Shown piece after piece: positions 19,501 to 29,768 of a stretch of DNA of 64,000 bases. Below the pieces are notes generated by a model, which was not told the origin of the DNA, made no database searches, and saw nothing but the letters and a program-made list of their open reading frames with translations. The translations under genes and the position numbers were made by a program. Within the stretch, counting starts at the first letter, position 1, and each line of letters starts with the position of its first letter. Origin of the DNA: Auanema rhodensis (lineage: Eukaryota; Nematoda; Chromadorea; Rhabditida; Rhabditidae); assembly GCA_964057225.1 (NCBI GenBank), contig OZ059897.1, positions 11,036,001 through 11,100,000 on the forward strand. The letters are read 5' to 3'.

Positions 19501-19760
19501 TTTTTTGTTTTGAAATTAAAATGCTATAAAATTATTGCTTGCTTGTCTTGTTAGATTTCTTTAATTTGAATACTTATTCAAGTTATAACAATTTTCAATT
19601 TAATCACGTTCAATCAACTGTATTGTTTTCAAAAATAAAGACAAAATTCAATTTCTGTTCATTGAATTAGAATTTTCATGTTGTCACACAGAAATTGAAG
19701 AATCTTAGTTCAATTCAGTAACAATGAACACACTAACTTTGTTAAGTTGTTGTAATATCG

Positions 19761-19832
19761 GCCCAAGTAATATAGTGGTTAGTACTCCACGTTGTGGCCG
19801 TGGCGACACAGGTTCGATTCCTGTCTTGGGCA
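19761..19832 (+). tRNA. tRNA-His(GTG)-like, unit 31, A10
   Basis: Box B is intact (G53). Only G10 is changed, to A. Confidence 0.75.
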
Positions 19833-20092
19833 TTTTTTGTTTTGAAATTAAAATGCTACAAAATTATTGCTTGCTTGTCATGTTAGATTTCTTTAATTCA
19901 AATACTTATTTAAGTTCTAACAATTTTTGATTTAATCACGTTCAATTAACTGTATTGTTTTCAAAAATAAAGACAAAATTCAATTTCTGGTCATTGAATT
20001 AGAATTTTCATGTTGTCACACAGAAATTGAAGATTCTTAGTTCAATTCAGTAACAATGAACACACTAACTTTTTTAAGTTGTTGTGATATCG

Positions 20093-20164
20093 GCCCAAGT
20101 AATATAGTGGTTAGTACTCCACGTTGTGGCCGTGGCGACACAGATTCGATTCCTTTGTTGGGCA
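20093..20164 (+). pseudogene. tRNA-His pseudogene, unit 32 (T64/G66 class)
   Basis: A10, A53, T64 and G66 disrupt D-stem, T-stem and acceptor. Confidence 0.75.
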
Positions 20165-20424
20165 TTTTTTGTTTTGAAATTAAAATGCTACAAAATTATT
20201 GCTTGCTTGTCATGTTAGATTTCTTTAATTTGAATACTTATTCAAGTTATAACAATTTTTGATTTAATCACGTTCAATCAACTGTATTGTTTTCAAAAAT
20301 AAAGACAAAATTCAATTTCTGTTCATTGAATTAGAATTTTCATGTTGTCACACAGAAATTGAAGAATCTTAGTTCAATTCAGTAACAATGAACACACTAA
20401 CTTTGTTAAGTTGTTGTAATATCG

Positions 20425-20496
20425 GCCCAAGTAATATACTGGTTAGTACTCCACGTTGTGGCCGTGGCGACACAGATTCGATTCCTGTCTTGGGCA
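20425..20496 (+). tRNA. tRNA-His(GTG)-like, unit 33, A10/C15/A53
   Basis: In addition to A10 and A53, the box A G15 is C (tatactgg). Confidence 0.55.
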
Positions 20497-20756
20497 TTTT
20501 TTGTTTTGAAATTAATGTGCTACAAAATTATTGCTTGCTTGTCATGTTAGATTTCTATAATTTGAATACTTTTTCAAGTTATAACAATTTTTGATTTAAT
20601 CACGTTCAATTAACTGTATTGTTTTCAGAAATAAAGACATCTTTCAATTTCTGGTCATTGAATTAGAATTTTCATGTTGTCACACAGAAATTGAAGATTC
20701 TTAGTTCAATTCAGTAACAATGAACACACTAACTTTGTTAAGTTGTTGTGATATCG

Positions 20757-20828
20757 GCCCAAGTAATATAGTGGTTAGTACTCCACGTTGTGGCCGTGGC
20801 GACACAGATTCGATTCCTGTCTTGGGCA
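20757..20828 (+). tRNA. tRNA-His(GTG)-like, unit 34, A10/A53
   Basis: A10 and A53 are the only substitutions. Confidence 0.65.
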
Positions 20829-21088
20829 TTTTTTGTTTTGAAATTAAAATGCTACAAAATTATTGCTTGCTTGTCATGTTAGATTTCTTTAATTTGAATA
20901 CTTATTCAAGTTATAACAATTTTTGATTTAATCACGTTCAATCAACTGTATTGTTTTCAAAAATAAAGACAAAATTCAATTTCTGTTCATTGAATTAGAA
21001 TTTTCATGTTGTCACACAGAAATTGAAGAATCTTAGTTCAATTCAGTAACAATGAACACACTAACTTTGTTAAGTTGTTGTAATATCG

Positions 21089-21160
21089 GCCCAAGTAATA
21101 TAGTGGTTAGTACTCCACGTTGTGGCCGTGGCGACACAGATTCGATTCCTGTCTTGGGCA
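21089..21160 (+). tRNA. tRNA-His(GTG)-like, unit 35, A10/A53
   Basis: Carries the 'attaatgtgctac' 3' spacer variant. Confidence 0.65.
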
Positions 21161-21420
21161 TTTTTTGTTTTGAAATTAATGTGCTACAAAATTATTGCTT
21201 GCTTGTCATGTTAGATTTCTATAATTTGAATACTTTTTCAAGTTATAACAATTTTTGATTTAATCACGTTCAATTAACTGTATTGTTTTCAGAAATAAAG
21301 ACATCTTTCAATTTCTGGTCATTGAATTAGAATTTTCATGTTGTCACACAGAAATTGAAGATTCTTAGTTCAATTCAGTAACAATGAACACACTAACTTT
21401 GTTAAGTTGTTGTGATATCG

Positions 21421-21492
21421 GCCCAAGTAATATAGTGGTTAGTACTCCACGTTGTGGCCGTGGCGACACAGATTCGATTCCTGTCTTGGGCA
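21421..21492 (+). tRNA. tRNA-His(GTG)-like, unit 36, A10/A53
   Basis: Belongs to the 'gtgatatc' upstream-spacer subfamily. Confidence 0.65.
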
Positions 21493-21752
21493 TTTTTTGT
21501 TTTGAAATTAAAATGCTACAAAATTATTGCTTGCTTGTCATGTTAGATTTCTTTAATTTGAATACTTATTCAAGTTATAACAATTTTTGATTTAATCACG
21601 TTCAATCAACTGTATTGTTTTCAAAAATAAAGACAAAATTCAATTTCTGTTCATTGAATTAGAATTTTCATGTTGTCACACAGAAATTGAAGAATCTTAG
21701 TTCAATTCAGTAACAATGAACACACTAACTTTGTTAAGTTGTTGTAATATCG

Positions 21753-21824
21753 GCCCAAGTAATATAGTGGTTAGTACTCCACGTTGTGGCCGTGGCGACA
21801 CAGATTCGATTCCTTTGTTGGGCA
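21753..21824 (+). pseudogene. tRNA-His pseudogene, unit 37 (T64/G66 class)
   Basis: A10, A53, T64 and G66. Confidence 0.75.
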
Positions 21825-22084
21825 TTTTTCGTTTTGAAATTAAAATGCTACAAAATTATTGCTTGCTTGTCATGTTAGATTTCTTTAATTTGAATACTTA
21901 TTCAAGTTATAACAATTTTCGATTTAATCACGTTCAATTAATAGTATTGTTTTCAAAAATAAAGACATCTTTCAATTTCTGGCCTTTGAATTAGAATTTT
22001 CATGTTGTCACACAGAAATTGAAGAATCTTAGTTCAATTCAGTAACAATGAACACACTAACTTTGTTAAGTTGTTGTGATATCG

Positions 22085-22156
22085 GCCCAAGTAATATAGT
22101 GGTTAGTACTCCACGTTGTGGCCGTGGCGACACAGATTCGATTCCTGTCTTGGGCA
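22085..22156 (+). tRNA. tRNA-His(GTG)-like, unit 38, A10/A53
   Basis: Acceptor and anticodon arms are intact. Confidence 0.65.
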
Positions 22157-22416
22157 TTTTTTGTTTTGAAATTAAAATGCTACAAAATTATTGCTTGCTT
22201 GTCATGTTAGATTTCTTTAATTTGAATACTTATTCAAGTTATAACAATTTTTGATTTAATCACGTTCAATCAACTGTATTGTTTTCAAAAATAAAGACAA
22301 AATTCAATTTCTGTTCATTGAATTAGAATTTTCATGTTGTCACACAGAAATTGAAGAATCTTAGTTCAATTCAGTAACAATGAACACACTAACTTTGTTA
22401 AGTTGTTGTAATATCG

Positions 22417-22488
22417 GCCCAAGTAATATAGTGGTTAGTACTCCACGTTGTGGCCGTGGCGACACAGATTCGATTCCTTTGTTGGGCA
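22417..22488 (+). pseudogene. tRNA-His pseudogene, unit 39 (T64/G66 class)
   Basis: Same four changes as unit 37, two units away. Confidence 0.75.
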
Positions 22489-22748
22489 TTTTTCGTTTTG
22501 AAATTAAAATGCTACAAAATTATTGCTTGCTTGTCATGTTAGATTTCTTTAATTTGAATACTTATTCAAGTTATAACAATTTTCGATTTAATCACGTTCA
22601 ATTAATAGTATTGTTTTCAAAAATAAAGACATCTTTCAATTTCTGGCCTTTGAATTAGAATTTTCATGTTGTCACACAGAAATTGAAGAATCTTAGTTCA
22701 TTTCAGTAACAATGAACAGAATAACTTTGTTTAGTTGTTGTAATATCG

Positions 22749-22820
22749 GCCCAAGTAGTATAGTGGTTAGTACTCCACGTTGTGGCCGTGGCGACACAGA
22801 TTCGATTCCTTTGTTGGGCA
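22749..22820 (+). pseudogene. tRNA-His pseudogene, unit 40 (G10 kept, T64/G66)
   Basis: A mosaic: the 5' half is canonical (G10) and the 3' half is the T64/G66 class. This suggests recombination inside the tRNA. Confidence 0.75.
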
Positions 22821-23080
22821 TTTTTTGTTTTGAAATTAAAATGCTACAAAATTATTGCTTGCTTGTCATGTTAGATTTCTTTAATTTGAATACTTATTCA
22901 AGTTATAACAATTTTTGATTTAATCACGTTCAATCAACTGTATTGTTTTCAAAAATAAAGACAAAATTCAATTTCTGTTCATTGAATTAGAATTTTCATG
23001 TTGTCACACAGAAATTGAAGAATCTTAGTTCAATTCAGTAACAATGAACACACTAACTTTGTTAAGTTGTTGTAATATCG

Positions 23081-23152
23081 GCCCAAGTAATATAGTGGTT
23101 AGTACTCCACGTTGTGGCCGTGGCGACACAGATTCGATTCCTGTCTTGGGCA
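23081..23152 (+). tRNA. tRNA-His(GTG)-like, unit 41, A10/A53
   Basis: A10 and A53 with the 'attaatgtgctac' spacer. Confidence 0.65.
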
Positions 23153-23412
23153 TTTTTTGTTTTGAAATTAATGTGCTACAAAATTATTGCTTGCTTGTCA
23201 TGTTAGATTTCTATAATTTGAATACTTTTTCAAGTTATAACAATTTTTGATTTAATCACGTTCAATTAACTGTATTGTTTTCAGAAATAAAGACATCTTT
23301 CAATTTCTGGCCTTTGAATTAGAATTTTCATGTTGTCACACAGAAATTGAAGAATCTTAGTTCATTTCAGTAACAATGAACAGAATAACTTTGTTTAGTT
23401 GTTGTAATATCG

Positions 23413-23484
23413 GCCCAAGTAGTATAGTGGTTAGTACTCCACGTTGTGGCCGTGGCGACACAGATTCGATTCCTTTGTTGGGCA
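23413..23484 (+). pseudogene. tRNA-His pseudogene, unit 42 (G10 kept, T64/G66)
   Basis: Same mosaic as unit 40, one dimer (664 bp) downstream. Confidence 0.75.
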
Positions 23485-23744
23485 TTTTTTGTTTTGAAAT
23501 TAAAATGCTACAAAATTATTGCTTGCTTGTCATGTTAGATTTCTTTAATTTGAATACTTATTCAAGTTATAACAATTTTTGATTTAATCACGTTCAATCA
23601 ACTGTATTGTTTTCAAAAATAAAGACAAAATTCAATTTCTGTTCATTGAATTAGAATTTTCATGTTGTCACACAGAAATTGAAGAATCTTAGTTCAATTC
23701 AGTAACAATGAACACACTAACTTTGTTAAGTTGTTGTAATATCG

Positions 23745-23816
23745 GCCCAAGTAATATAGTGGTTAGTACTCCACGTTGTGGCCGTGGCGACACAGATTCG
23801 ATTCCTGTCTTGGGCA
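23745..23816 (+). tRNA. tRNA-His(GTG)-like, unit 43, A10/A53
   Basis: Dimer counterpart of unit 41. Confidence 0.65.
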
Positions 23817-24076
23817 TTTTTTGTTTTGAAATTAATGTGCTACAAAATTATTGCTTGCTTGTCATGTTAGATTTCTATAATTTGAATACTTTTTCAAGTT
23901 ATAACAATTTTTGATTTAATCACGTTCAATTAACTGTATTGTTTTCAGAAATAAAGACATCTTTCAATTTCTGGTCATTGAATTAGAATTTTCATGTTGT
24001 CACACAGAAATTGAAGATTCTTAGTTCAATTCAGTAACAATGAACACACTAACTTTGTTAAGTTGTTGTGATATCG

Positions 24077-24148
24077 GCCCAAGTAATATAGTGGTTAGTA
24101 CTCCACGTTGTGGCCGTGGCGACACAGATTCGATTCCTGTCTTGGGCA
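24077..24148 (+). tRNA. tRNA-His(GTG)-like, unit 44, A10/A53
   Basis: Only A10 and A53 differ from canonical. Confidence 0.65.
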
Positions 24149-24408
24149 TTTTTTGTTTTGAAATTAAAATGCTACAAAATTATTGCTTGCTTGTCATGTT
24201 AGATTTCTTTAATTTGAATACTTATTCAAGTTATAACAATTTTTGATTTAATCACGTTCAATCAACTGTATTGTTTTCAAAAATAAAGACAAAATTCAAT
24301 TTCTGTTCATTGAATTAGAATTTTCATGTTGTCACACAGAAATTGAAGAATCTTAGTTCAATTCAGTAACAATGAACACACTAACTTTGTTAAGTTGTTG
24401 TAATATCG

Positions 24409-24480
24409 GCCCAAGTAATATAGTGGTTAGTACTCCACGTTGTGGCCGTGGCGACACAGATTCGATTCCTTTGTTGGGCA
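24409..24480 (+). pseudogene. tRNA-His pseudogene, unit 45 (T64/G66 class)
   Basis: A10, A53, T64 and G66. Confidence 0.75.
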
Positions 24481-24740
24481 TTTTTCGTTTTGAAATTAAA
24501 ATGCTACAAAATTATTGCTTGCTTGTCATGTTAGATTTCTTTAATTTGAATACTTATTCAAGTTATAACAATTTTCGATTTAATCACGTTCAATTAATAG
24601 TATTGTTTTCAAAAATAAAGACATCTTTCAATTTCTGGCCTTTGAATTAGAATTTTCATGTTGTCACACAGAAATTGAAGAATCTTAGTTCATTTCAGTA
24701 ACAATGAACAGAATAACTTTGTTTAGTTGTTGTAATATCG

Positions 24741-24812
24741 GCCCAAGTAGTATAGTGGTTAGTACTCCACGTTGTGGCCGTGGCGACACAGGTTCGATTC
24801 CTGTCTTGGGCA
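24741..24812 (+). tRNA. tRNA-His(GTG), unit 46, canonical
   Basis: Canonical 72 nt. The upstream spacer has the 'aacagaataactttgttt' variant also seen at units 2, 40 and 42. Confidence 0.93.
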
Positions 24813-25072
24813 TTTTTTGTTTTGAAATTAAAATGCTATAAACATATTGCTAGCTTGTCATGTTAGATTTCTCTAATTTGAATACTTATTCAAGTTCTAA
24901 CAATTTTTGATTTAATCACGTTTAATTAATAGTATTGTTTTCAAAAATAAAGACATCTTTCAATTTCTGGCCTTTGAATTAGAATTTTCATGTTGTCACA
25001 CAGAAATTGAAGAATCTTAGTTCAATTCAGTAACAATGAACACACTAACTTTGTTAAGTTGTTCTAATATCG

Positions 25073-25144
25073 GCTCAAGTAATATAGTGGTTAGTACTCC
25101 ACGTTGTGGCCGTGGCGACACAGATTCGATTCCTTTGTTGGGCA
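25073..25144 (+). pseudogene. tRNA-His pseudogene, unit 47
   Basis: C3 to T in addition to A10, A53, T64 and G66; the most degenerate full-length copy. Confidence 0.75.
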
Positions 25145-25404
25145 TTTTTCGTTTTGAAATTAAAATGCTACAAAATTATTGCTTGCTTGTCATGTTAGAT
25201 TTCTTTAATTTGAATACTTATTCAAGTTATAACAATTTTCGATTTAATCACGTTCAATTAATAGTATTGTTTTCAAAAATAAAGACATCTTTCAATTTCT
25301 GGCCTTTGAATTAGAATTTTCATGTTGTCACACAGAAATTGAAGAATCTTAGTTCATTTCAGTAACAATGAACACACTAACTTTGTTAAGTTGTTGTTAT
25401 ATTG

Positions 25405-25476
25405 GCCCAAGTAATATAGTGGTTAGTACTCCACGTTGTGGCCGTGGCGACACAGATTCGATTCCTGTTTTGGGCA
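25405..25476 (+). tRNA. tRNA-His(GTG)-like, unit 48, A10/A53/T66
   Basis: Same variant and flank ('gttatattgg') as unit 26. Confidence 0.6.
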
Positions 25477-25736
25477 TTTTTTGTTTTGAAATTTAAATGC
25501 TATAAAATTATTGCTTGCTTGTCATGTTAGATTTCTTTAATTTGAATACTTATTCAAGTTCTAACAATTTTTGATTTAATCACGTTCAATTAACTGTATT
25601 GTTTTCAAAAATAAAAACATCTTTCAATTTCTGGCCTTTGAATTAGAATTTTCATGTTGTCACACAGAAATTGAAGAATCTTAGTTCAATTCAGTAACAC
25701 TGAACACACTAACTTTGTTAAGTTGTTGTAATATCG

Positions 25737-25757
25737 ACCCAAGTAATATAGTGGTTA
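25737..25757 (+). pseudogene. Truncated tRNA-His, unit 49
   Basis: Only the first 21 nt (A1, A10) remain. The sequence then switches to a 53-bp segment found again at 30920-30972. Confidence 0.85.
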
Positions 25758-25760
25758 TAT

Positions 25761-25813
25761 AGTCGGCGATGATAATACTTCGGAACCAACATCTATTCAA
25801 TCAGAACCTTCTA
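25761..25813 (+). repeat. 53-bp duplicate of the SET-gene exon at 30920-30972
   Basis: Identical to part of exon 3 of the partial SET-domain gene. The junction with the tRNA sits on a short shared TATAGT sequence. This suggests microhomology-mediated joining. Confidence 0.85.
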
Positions 25814-25854
25814 CTAACTACTTCGTCCATATCACTACTAACAAATAAATTATA

Positions 25855-25888
25855 TTAGGTCCCGAACTAAGTCTTGCGCCCCCCCTAG
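25855..25888. repeat. Mariner left terminal inverted repeat
   Basis: 34 bp, complementary to 27121-27157 apart from three extra G residues in the right copy. Confidence 0.92.
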
Positions 25889-25935
25889 TGTGATATGAAA
25901 AATCAAAAAAAAAGTATGTAGTTGCAAAAAATTTA

Positions 25936-26952
25936 TTAAATACTGTATTGCCCTTTGTTGGCAATAACCTTCTCCCACTTTTCTTTCAGCTTTCGAATTC
26001 CGTTTCTGAAAAATAGTTTACTTTTAGATGCAAAAAAAATTTTAACAAAATTTTCAACTTCCTCTAAGGTTTTGAAGTTTTCACCCCTTAAACTATGCTC
26101 CATTGATCTAAACAGATGGTAATCTGTTGAAGCAAGATCTGGAGAGTATGGGGGATGCTTCAAAACCGTCCAGTTCATGTCCTGAAGCGTCTGTTGGGCT
26201 TTCGCACAACAGTGTGGGCGCGCGTTATCGTGCAGTAGCGCGATGCTCCTGTTTCTGAGCGCCTCATCAGCTTCAATGGCAGCATGAAGCTTTCTGAGTT
26301 GCTCAGAATAGTAGTTCCCATCTATGGTTCTTCCATAAGGAAGAAGCTCATAGAAAAGAACACCGTTTTCGCTCCAGAAAACGGATAGGAGAGCTTTTTT
26401 AGGCGTTTGTGGGTTTGCCCTGGGGGTCATTGGAACTTCCTGCCCAGGGTTTACCCAAAACTTAAGCCTGTTTGGATTGGAGTAGAGAATCCACTTCTCG
26501 TCTCCAGTTACCAAACTTTTGAAAAAACCCCTTTTTTGGCTCATTTTCAGAAGATCCTGAGCCAAACTTATTCTCGATCTGAGATTACTCTCAGTCAGAA
26601 CATGTGGGGAAAAAGGTGAAATTTTATGGATTTTACCCATTTTTTTCAACCTTTTTGAAATAGCAACATCGCTGACTTTCAGAATGTTTCCCATTTGAAG
26701 CTGAGTTGCTCCAGGATTCTCATCCAAAACATTCTGAAGGTCTGCGTTGCTGAATTTCTTACCAGCGCCAGACCTTGGACGATCTTTTAAATCGGTTTCG
26801 CCCGCTCTAAAACGCGAATACCATCTTTTGCAGGTGCTGTAGTTTGGAGATGAATCTCCATAAACAGCTCTCATTTTTTTAAAGGCTGCTTTCGCAGATA
26901 ATCCTTCATTAAAATGATAAAAAAGAGTATGGCGCGCATGAGTAGAATTCAT
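25936..26952 (-). CDS. Mariner transposase (338 aa)
   Basis: Cuts and pastes the element by binding its inverted repeats. The N-terminus has the paired-type DNA-binding region: ARHTLFYHFNEGLSAKAAF, the linker SRFRAGETDLKDRPRSGAG, and a second helix-turn-helix. The catalytic triad is VTGDEKW, LLHDNARPH and YSPDLASTDYHLF, with exactly 34 residues between the second and third Asp (DD34D, mariner class). The frame opens 18 codons upstream at 27006, but MNSTHARHTL (26952) matches the usual mariner start and length. No stop or frameshift is seen, so the enzyme may be active. SPDLASTD replaces the more usual SPDLAPSD. Confidence 0.93.
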   Translation of the reverse strand: MNSTHARHTLFYHFNEGLSAKAAFKKMRAVYGDSSPNYSTCKRWYSRFRAGETDLKDRPRSGAGKKFSNADLQNVLDENPGATQLQMGNILKVSDVAISKRLKKMGKIHKISPFSPHVLTESNLRSRISLAQDLLKMSQKRGFFKSLVTGDEKWILYSNPNRLKFWVNPGQEVPMTPRANPQTPKKALLSVFWSENGVLFYELLPYGRTIDGNYYSEQLRKLHAAIEADEALRNRSIALLHDNARPHCCAKAQQTLQDMNWTVLKHPPYSPDLASTDYHLFRSMEHSLRGENFKTLEEVENFVKIFFASKSKLFFRNGIRKLKEKWEKVIANKGQYSI

Positions 26953-27120
26953 AACAGAAAACAGCAAAAAAAAAGATGGAAAATTAAAAACTAATTTTTC
27001 AAACAAAAAAATTTGTTTTTTGAAATTTTTTTTTGATAATATTGTTTTAAAATATTCAAATTTTCTTAATTTTAAATAATTTTAAATTTTTTTTTAAATT
27101 TTTCGAAAAAATTCGAAAAA

Positions 27121-27157
27121 CTAGGGGGGGGGGCGCAAGACTTAGTTCGGGACCTAA
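27121..27157. repeat. Mariner right terminal inverted repeat
   Basis: 37 bp ending CCTAA next to the TA duplication. Confidence 0.92.
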
Positions 27158-27166
27158 TATAAAACT

Positions 27167-27172
27167 TTTATT
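27167..27172 (-). terminator. Poly(A) signal of the micro-intron gene
   Basis: Sense AATAAA about 30 nt downstream of the stop codon. The mariner insertion begins 8 bp further on. Confidence 0.6.
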
Positions 27173-27201
27173 AAAAGATTAAAACCATATTAAATAAAAA
27201 T

Positions 27202-29768
27202 TTACTTCGTTTTATTTCTCGAGTTTGGTCGAGTTTTATATTTTTGGAAAAGTTCTTCAGCCAGATCGTCAGGTAGCTGCTCCCCTACAAAGACGTCCTC
27301 CACATTTACTTCATATAACTGCTGTTTCTACAAAAAAAACTTTTTCATGACATGTTTTTAAAATGCTTACCTTCTTTAAAATGTAGCCTACTATAATTTT
27401 TTTTCTATCTTCCGTATAGCCCATTATTTTGCCTTTCTGGTAATAGAAAGATTCGTGCATGCCGTAGGCTACAAAGCAACTATTCCCTACAGGGTGAGGG
27501 TCAATTTCCTGAATAAAAAATGAAATATAGATTTTTACTTATTATTTTACTTCATTTATGTACAACAATTGGCCGCTGTGTATTACAAATTTTTTTGTAA
27601 CTGGATCAAATTTTTTTATCGAGACCGTTCTAGGTCTCCTAGATTTTTTCTTCATCTCGTTAATCAACTTAATAATAATTTTAACAAGCTTGTCCCAAAA
27701 TACATCCTACCTTACGGCCTGGTGGTACTTCAAAAGGTGATGATACTTCTAAAGCATCCATTATTGAACGGCATATCTTGGCTCCATCAACTATGGTAGA
27801 ATTGCCTAATCGCATTTTTTTTGGAGGAGGGGGAGAGGAGACCTGTAACAGAATGAATCTGGGAATGTAAGGCTTTAACTTACTTGATGAGTTGAAGGAG
27901 ATCCTTCAGGGAGAGATTGTCCTCTACGAGAACAGTTGACATCACGAACTTCGGTACGTGATTGAGATCTTAACGCCCTATTAGTAACAGGGGTTTTGAC
28001 CTGAAATGAAAATGTAGCCTGGGAATGTAAGGCTTTAATTACTTGATGAGTTGAAGGAGATCCTTCAGGGAGAGATTGTTCTCTACGAGAACAGTTGACA
28101 TCACTTACTTCGGTACGTGATTGAGATCTTAACGCCCTATTAGTAACAGGGGTTCTGACCTGAAATAAAAATGTAGCTCATATTTATTGTATAACTAACT
28201 TACTTCACAATGTGAAGGGGAGCGTTCTGGATCAGTAGCAGGGGGGGTGACCTGAAAAAGAATGTAAGGCATATATTGAGAATTACAACGTACTTCACTA
28301 CGTGAAGAATATACCCGATAAGTAACAGGGGAGGTGACCTGAAATAGAATGTGAGGCTCATATTTAGTGTATAACTTACTTCACTACGTGAAGGGGAATT
28401 TTCAGGGAGAGAAGGTTCTCGACGAGGAGAGTTGACGTCAGGCACTACAGTGCGTGATCGAGATCTTGCCGGATTAGTACGTGATCGAGATCTTATAGGA
28501 ACAGAGGAGGTGACCTGAAATGGAATGTAAGGCTCATATTTATTGTATAACTTACTTCACATTGTAAAGGGAAAATTTCTGGATTAGTAACAGAGGAGGT
28601 GACCTGAAAAATAATGTAATGCTTACATCATTAGGCTTTATTAAATAAATAAAAAATATATAATTATTTTGTACCTCTAGGACTGCATCAACTATTTTTC
28701 TACCTTCTAATTTCAAATAGTCGATGGGGTCAAACGAAAAGTCAATATTTGAACAGAAATCCTAAAAAACAACAAATCCAATTAAAATAATACTATTAAT
28801 CATACATCTATTGGAAACTTGAGAGTTTCAGCTATAGACTCCTGGAATGATTTAATAACAAGGTGTTGATTTTCCCATTGATCCGAAGATAAGATCCACA
28901 GGGCGGAGGAACATCTTGCACATAGTAGAGTTGCAGCAACCGCATTTGCAACATTTTCCTCGAAGTACTTGGAAGTTGGCTTACACGTTACTGTATGCCT
29001 GCTGCTGTCAGAACTAACAAAAATGTGTAAAAATCAACAAGAAAAATCCTACTGTTTTTTTTTAAACAATTCGTGTGCTAAATCCACCCTGTACTCCATC
29101 CATTCCCCTTCCCAGCATAACTTGATCATATGAGGATTAAAGCTAATTTCCTAAAAAAAAATAAGAATATGCAAGTCTGAAGGTTATATATTACCCCTAG
29201 TAATCCCAGTCTGTTGCCCACACCATATCGTCCTTTGATTTTGGTAAAGATGGTGGAATCTTTACCCCCGCTGGGGTTAAGCGGCTGTAGAAAGACTCGG
29301 TGATCCAGGTAAGGAGACGCCTGGGGCGGCTGGAGAAACGTTTCAAAAAAAGGAACCGTATGATGTAGGCTCGACGTCTAAAAAATAATATAAAAACAAT
29401 ATCAGATAAATAAAAATAAACATACGCATTTTGACTTGGGCCTCATGGAGAAATTTTCATATATGTATCTCGTGATGAAATACAACATTCTCAAGTTTCG
29501 AATAATCTGGTATCTTGGATGCCTGGACTTTAAGGCTAAGCAAAAGTTGAAGGATTGACACCCTGAGAGTATTTTATCAACTTCATTGGCTATCTTGCTA
29601 TTTTTATGACAGTCAATATTATATAAGTTAATTAGCTAAAAAAATTAATTTGTAGGGTTGTTAAAATTAAATAAAACGTACAATGTCGAACAGTGGACGA
29701 TTGTTCCTTAGGAAACTTTGGACATTTATTTCTTTTAGAAGTCCCTCATCATAATGTTTAAACATTAA
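27202..29768 (-). CDS. Multi-exon gene with 41-71-nt introns and RS-type micro-exon array (5'-incomplete)
   Basis: Sixteen exons are supported by GT...AG boundaries and a continuously open frame of 627 codons: 29682-29768, 29426-29635, 29195-29377, 29053-29150, 28806-29013, 28675-28761, 28556-28603, 28380-28514, 28294-28338, 28204-28251, 28043-28159, 27884-28000, 27711-27842, 27551-27655, 27371-27508, 27202-27327. The stop is TAA at 27202 and a sense AATAAA lies at 27167-27172. Most introns are 41-44 nt (two are 55 and 71). The N-terminal part is globular with HTVTCKPTSKYFEEN and CARCSSALW. The middle exons encode tandem RS/SP-rich cassettes (PIRSRSRTNPARSRSRT). The C-terminus is lysine-rich, then acidic. 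I do not recognise the family. Two damaged paralogues lie at 31184-32098 and 32690-33810. The first exon is not found here. Confidence 0.75.
27884..28603 (-). repeat. Tandem array of six micro-exon cassettes
   Basis: Exons of 48, 135, 45, 48, 117 and 117 nt, all multiples of three, start GTCACC/GTCARA after the acceptor and end before GTAAGT-like donors. The two 117-nt exons are nearly identical, so exon plus intron duplicated together. Any subset could be skipped without changing frame. Confidence 0.8.

Larger units (their letters stand above)
18362..25757 (+). repeat. Tandem tRNA-His repeat array, right part (units 27-49)
   Basis: Continuation of the same array on the other side of BEL-1 copy 1. 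It contains 22 full units and a truncated 23rd. The last unit stops about 20 nt into the tRNA, where unrelated sequence begins. Unit 27 and the truncated last unit share a private A1 substitution and the spacer variant 'aacactgaacac', which points to duplication of array segments. Confidence 0.95.
25855..27157 (-). mobile_element. Mariner DNA transposon, apparently intact
   Basis: A 1.3-kb element with inverted repeats beginning TTAGGTCCCGAACTAAGTC at both ends and flanked by TA at 25853-25854 and 27158-27159, the mariner target duplication. The inverted repeats differ only in the length of a G/C run (7 versus 10). It encodes one uninterrupted transposase. It sits just past the poly(A) signal of the neighbouring micro-intron gene. 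Confidence 0.95.

Noticed and set aside
696..25314. Many 68-92-codon ORFs beginning MNTLTLLSCC in the array
   Set aside because: They overlay the tRNA-His gene and its spacer and persist only in units with A53 and certain spacer variants. No start context or codon signal supports a protein.
28200..28445. Minus-strand 81-codon ORF in the micro-exon array
   Set aside because: It reads through two 41-42-nt introns; the spliced model with clean GT-AG borders and in-frame exons explains it better.
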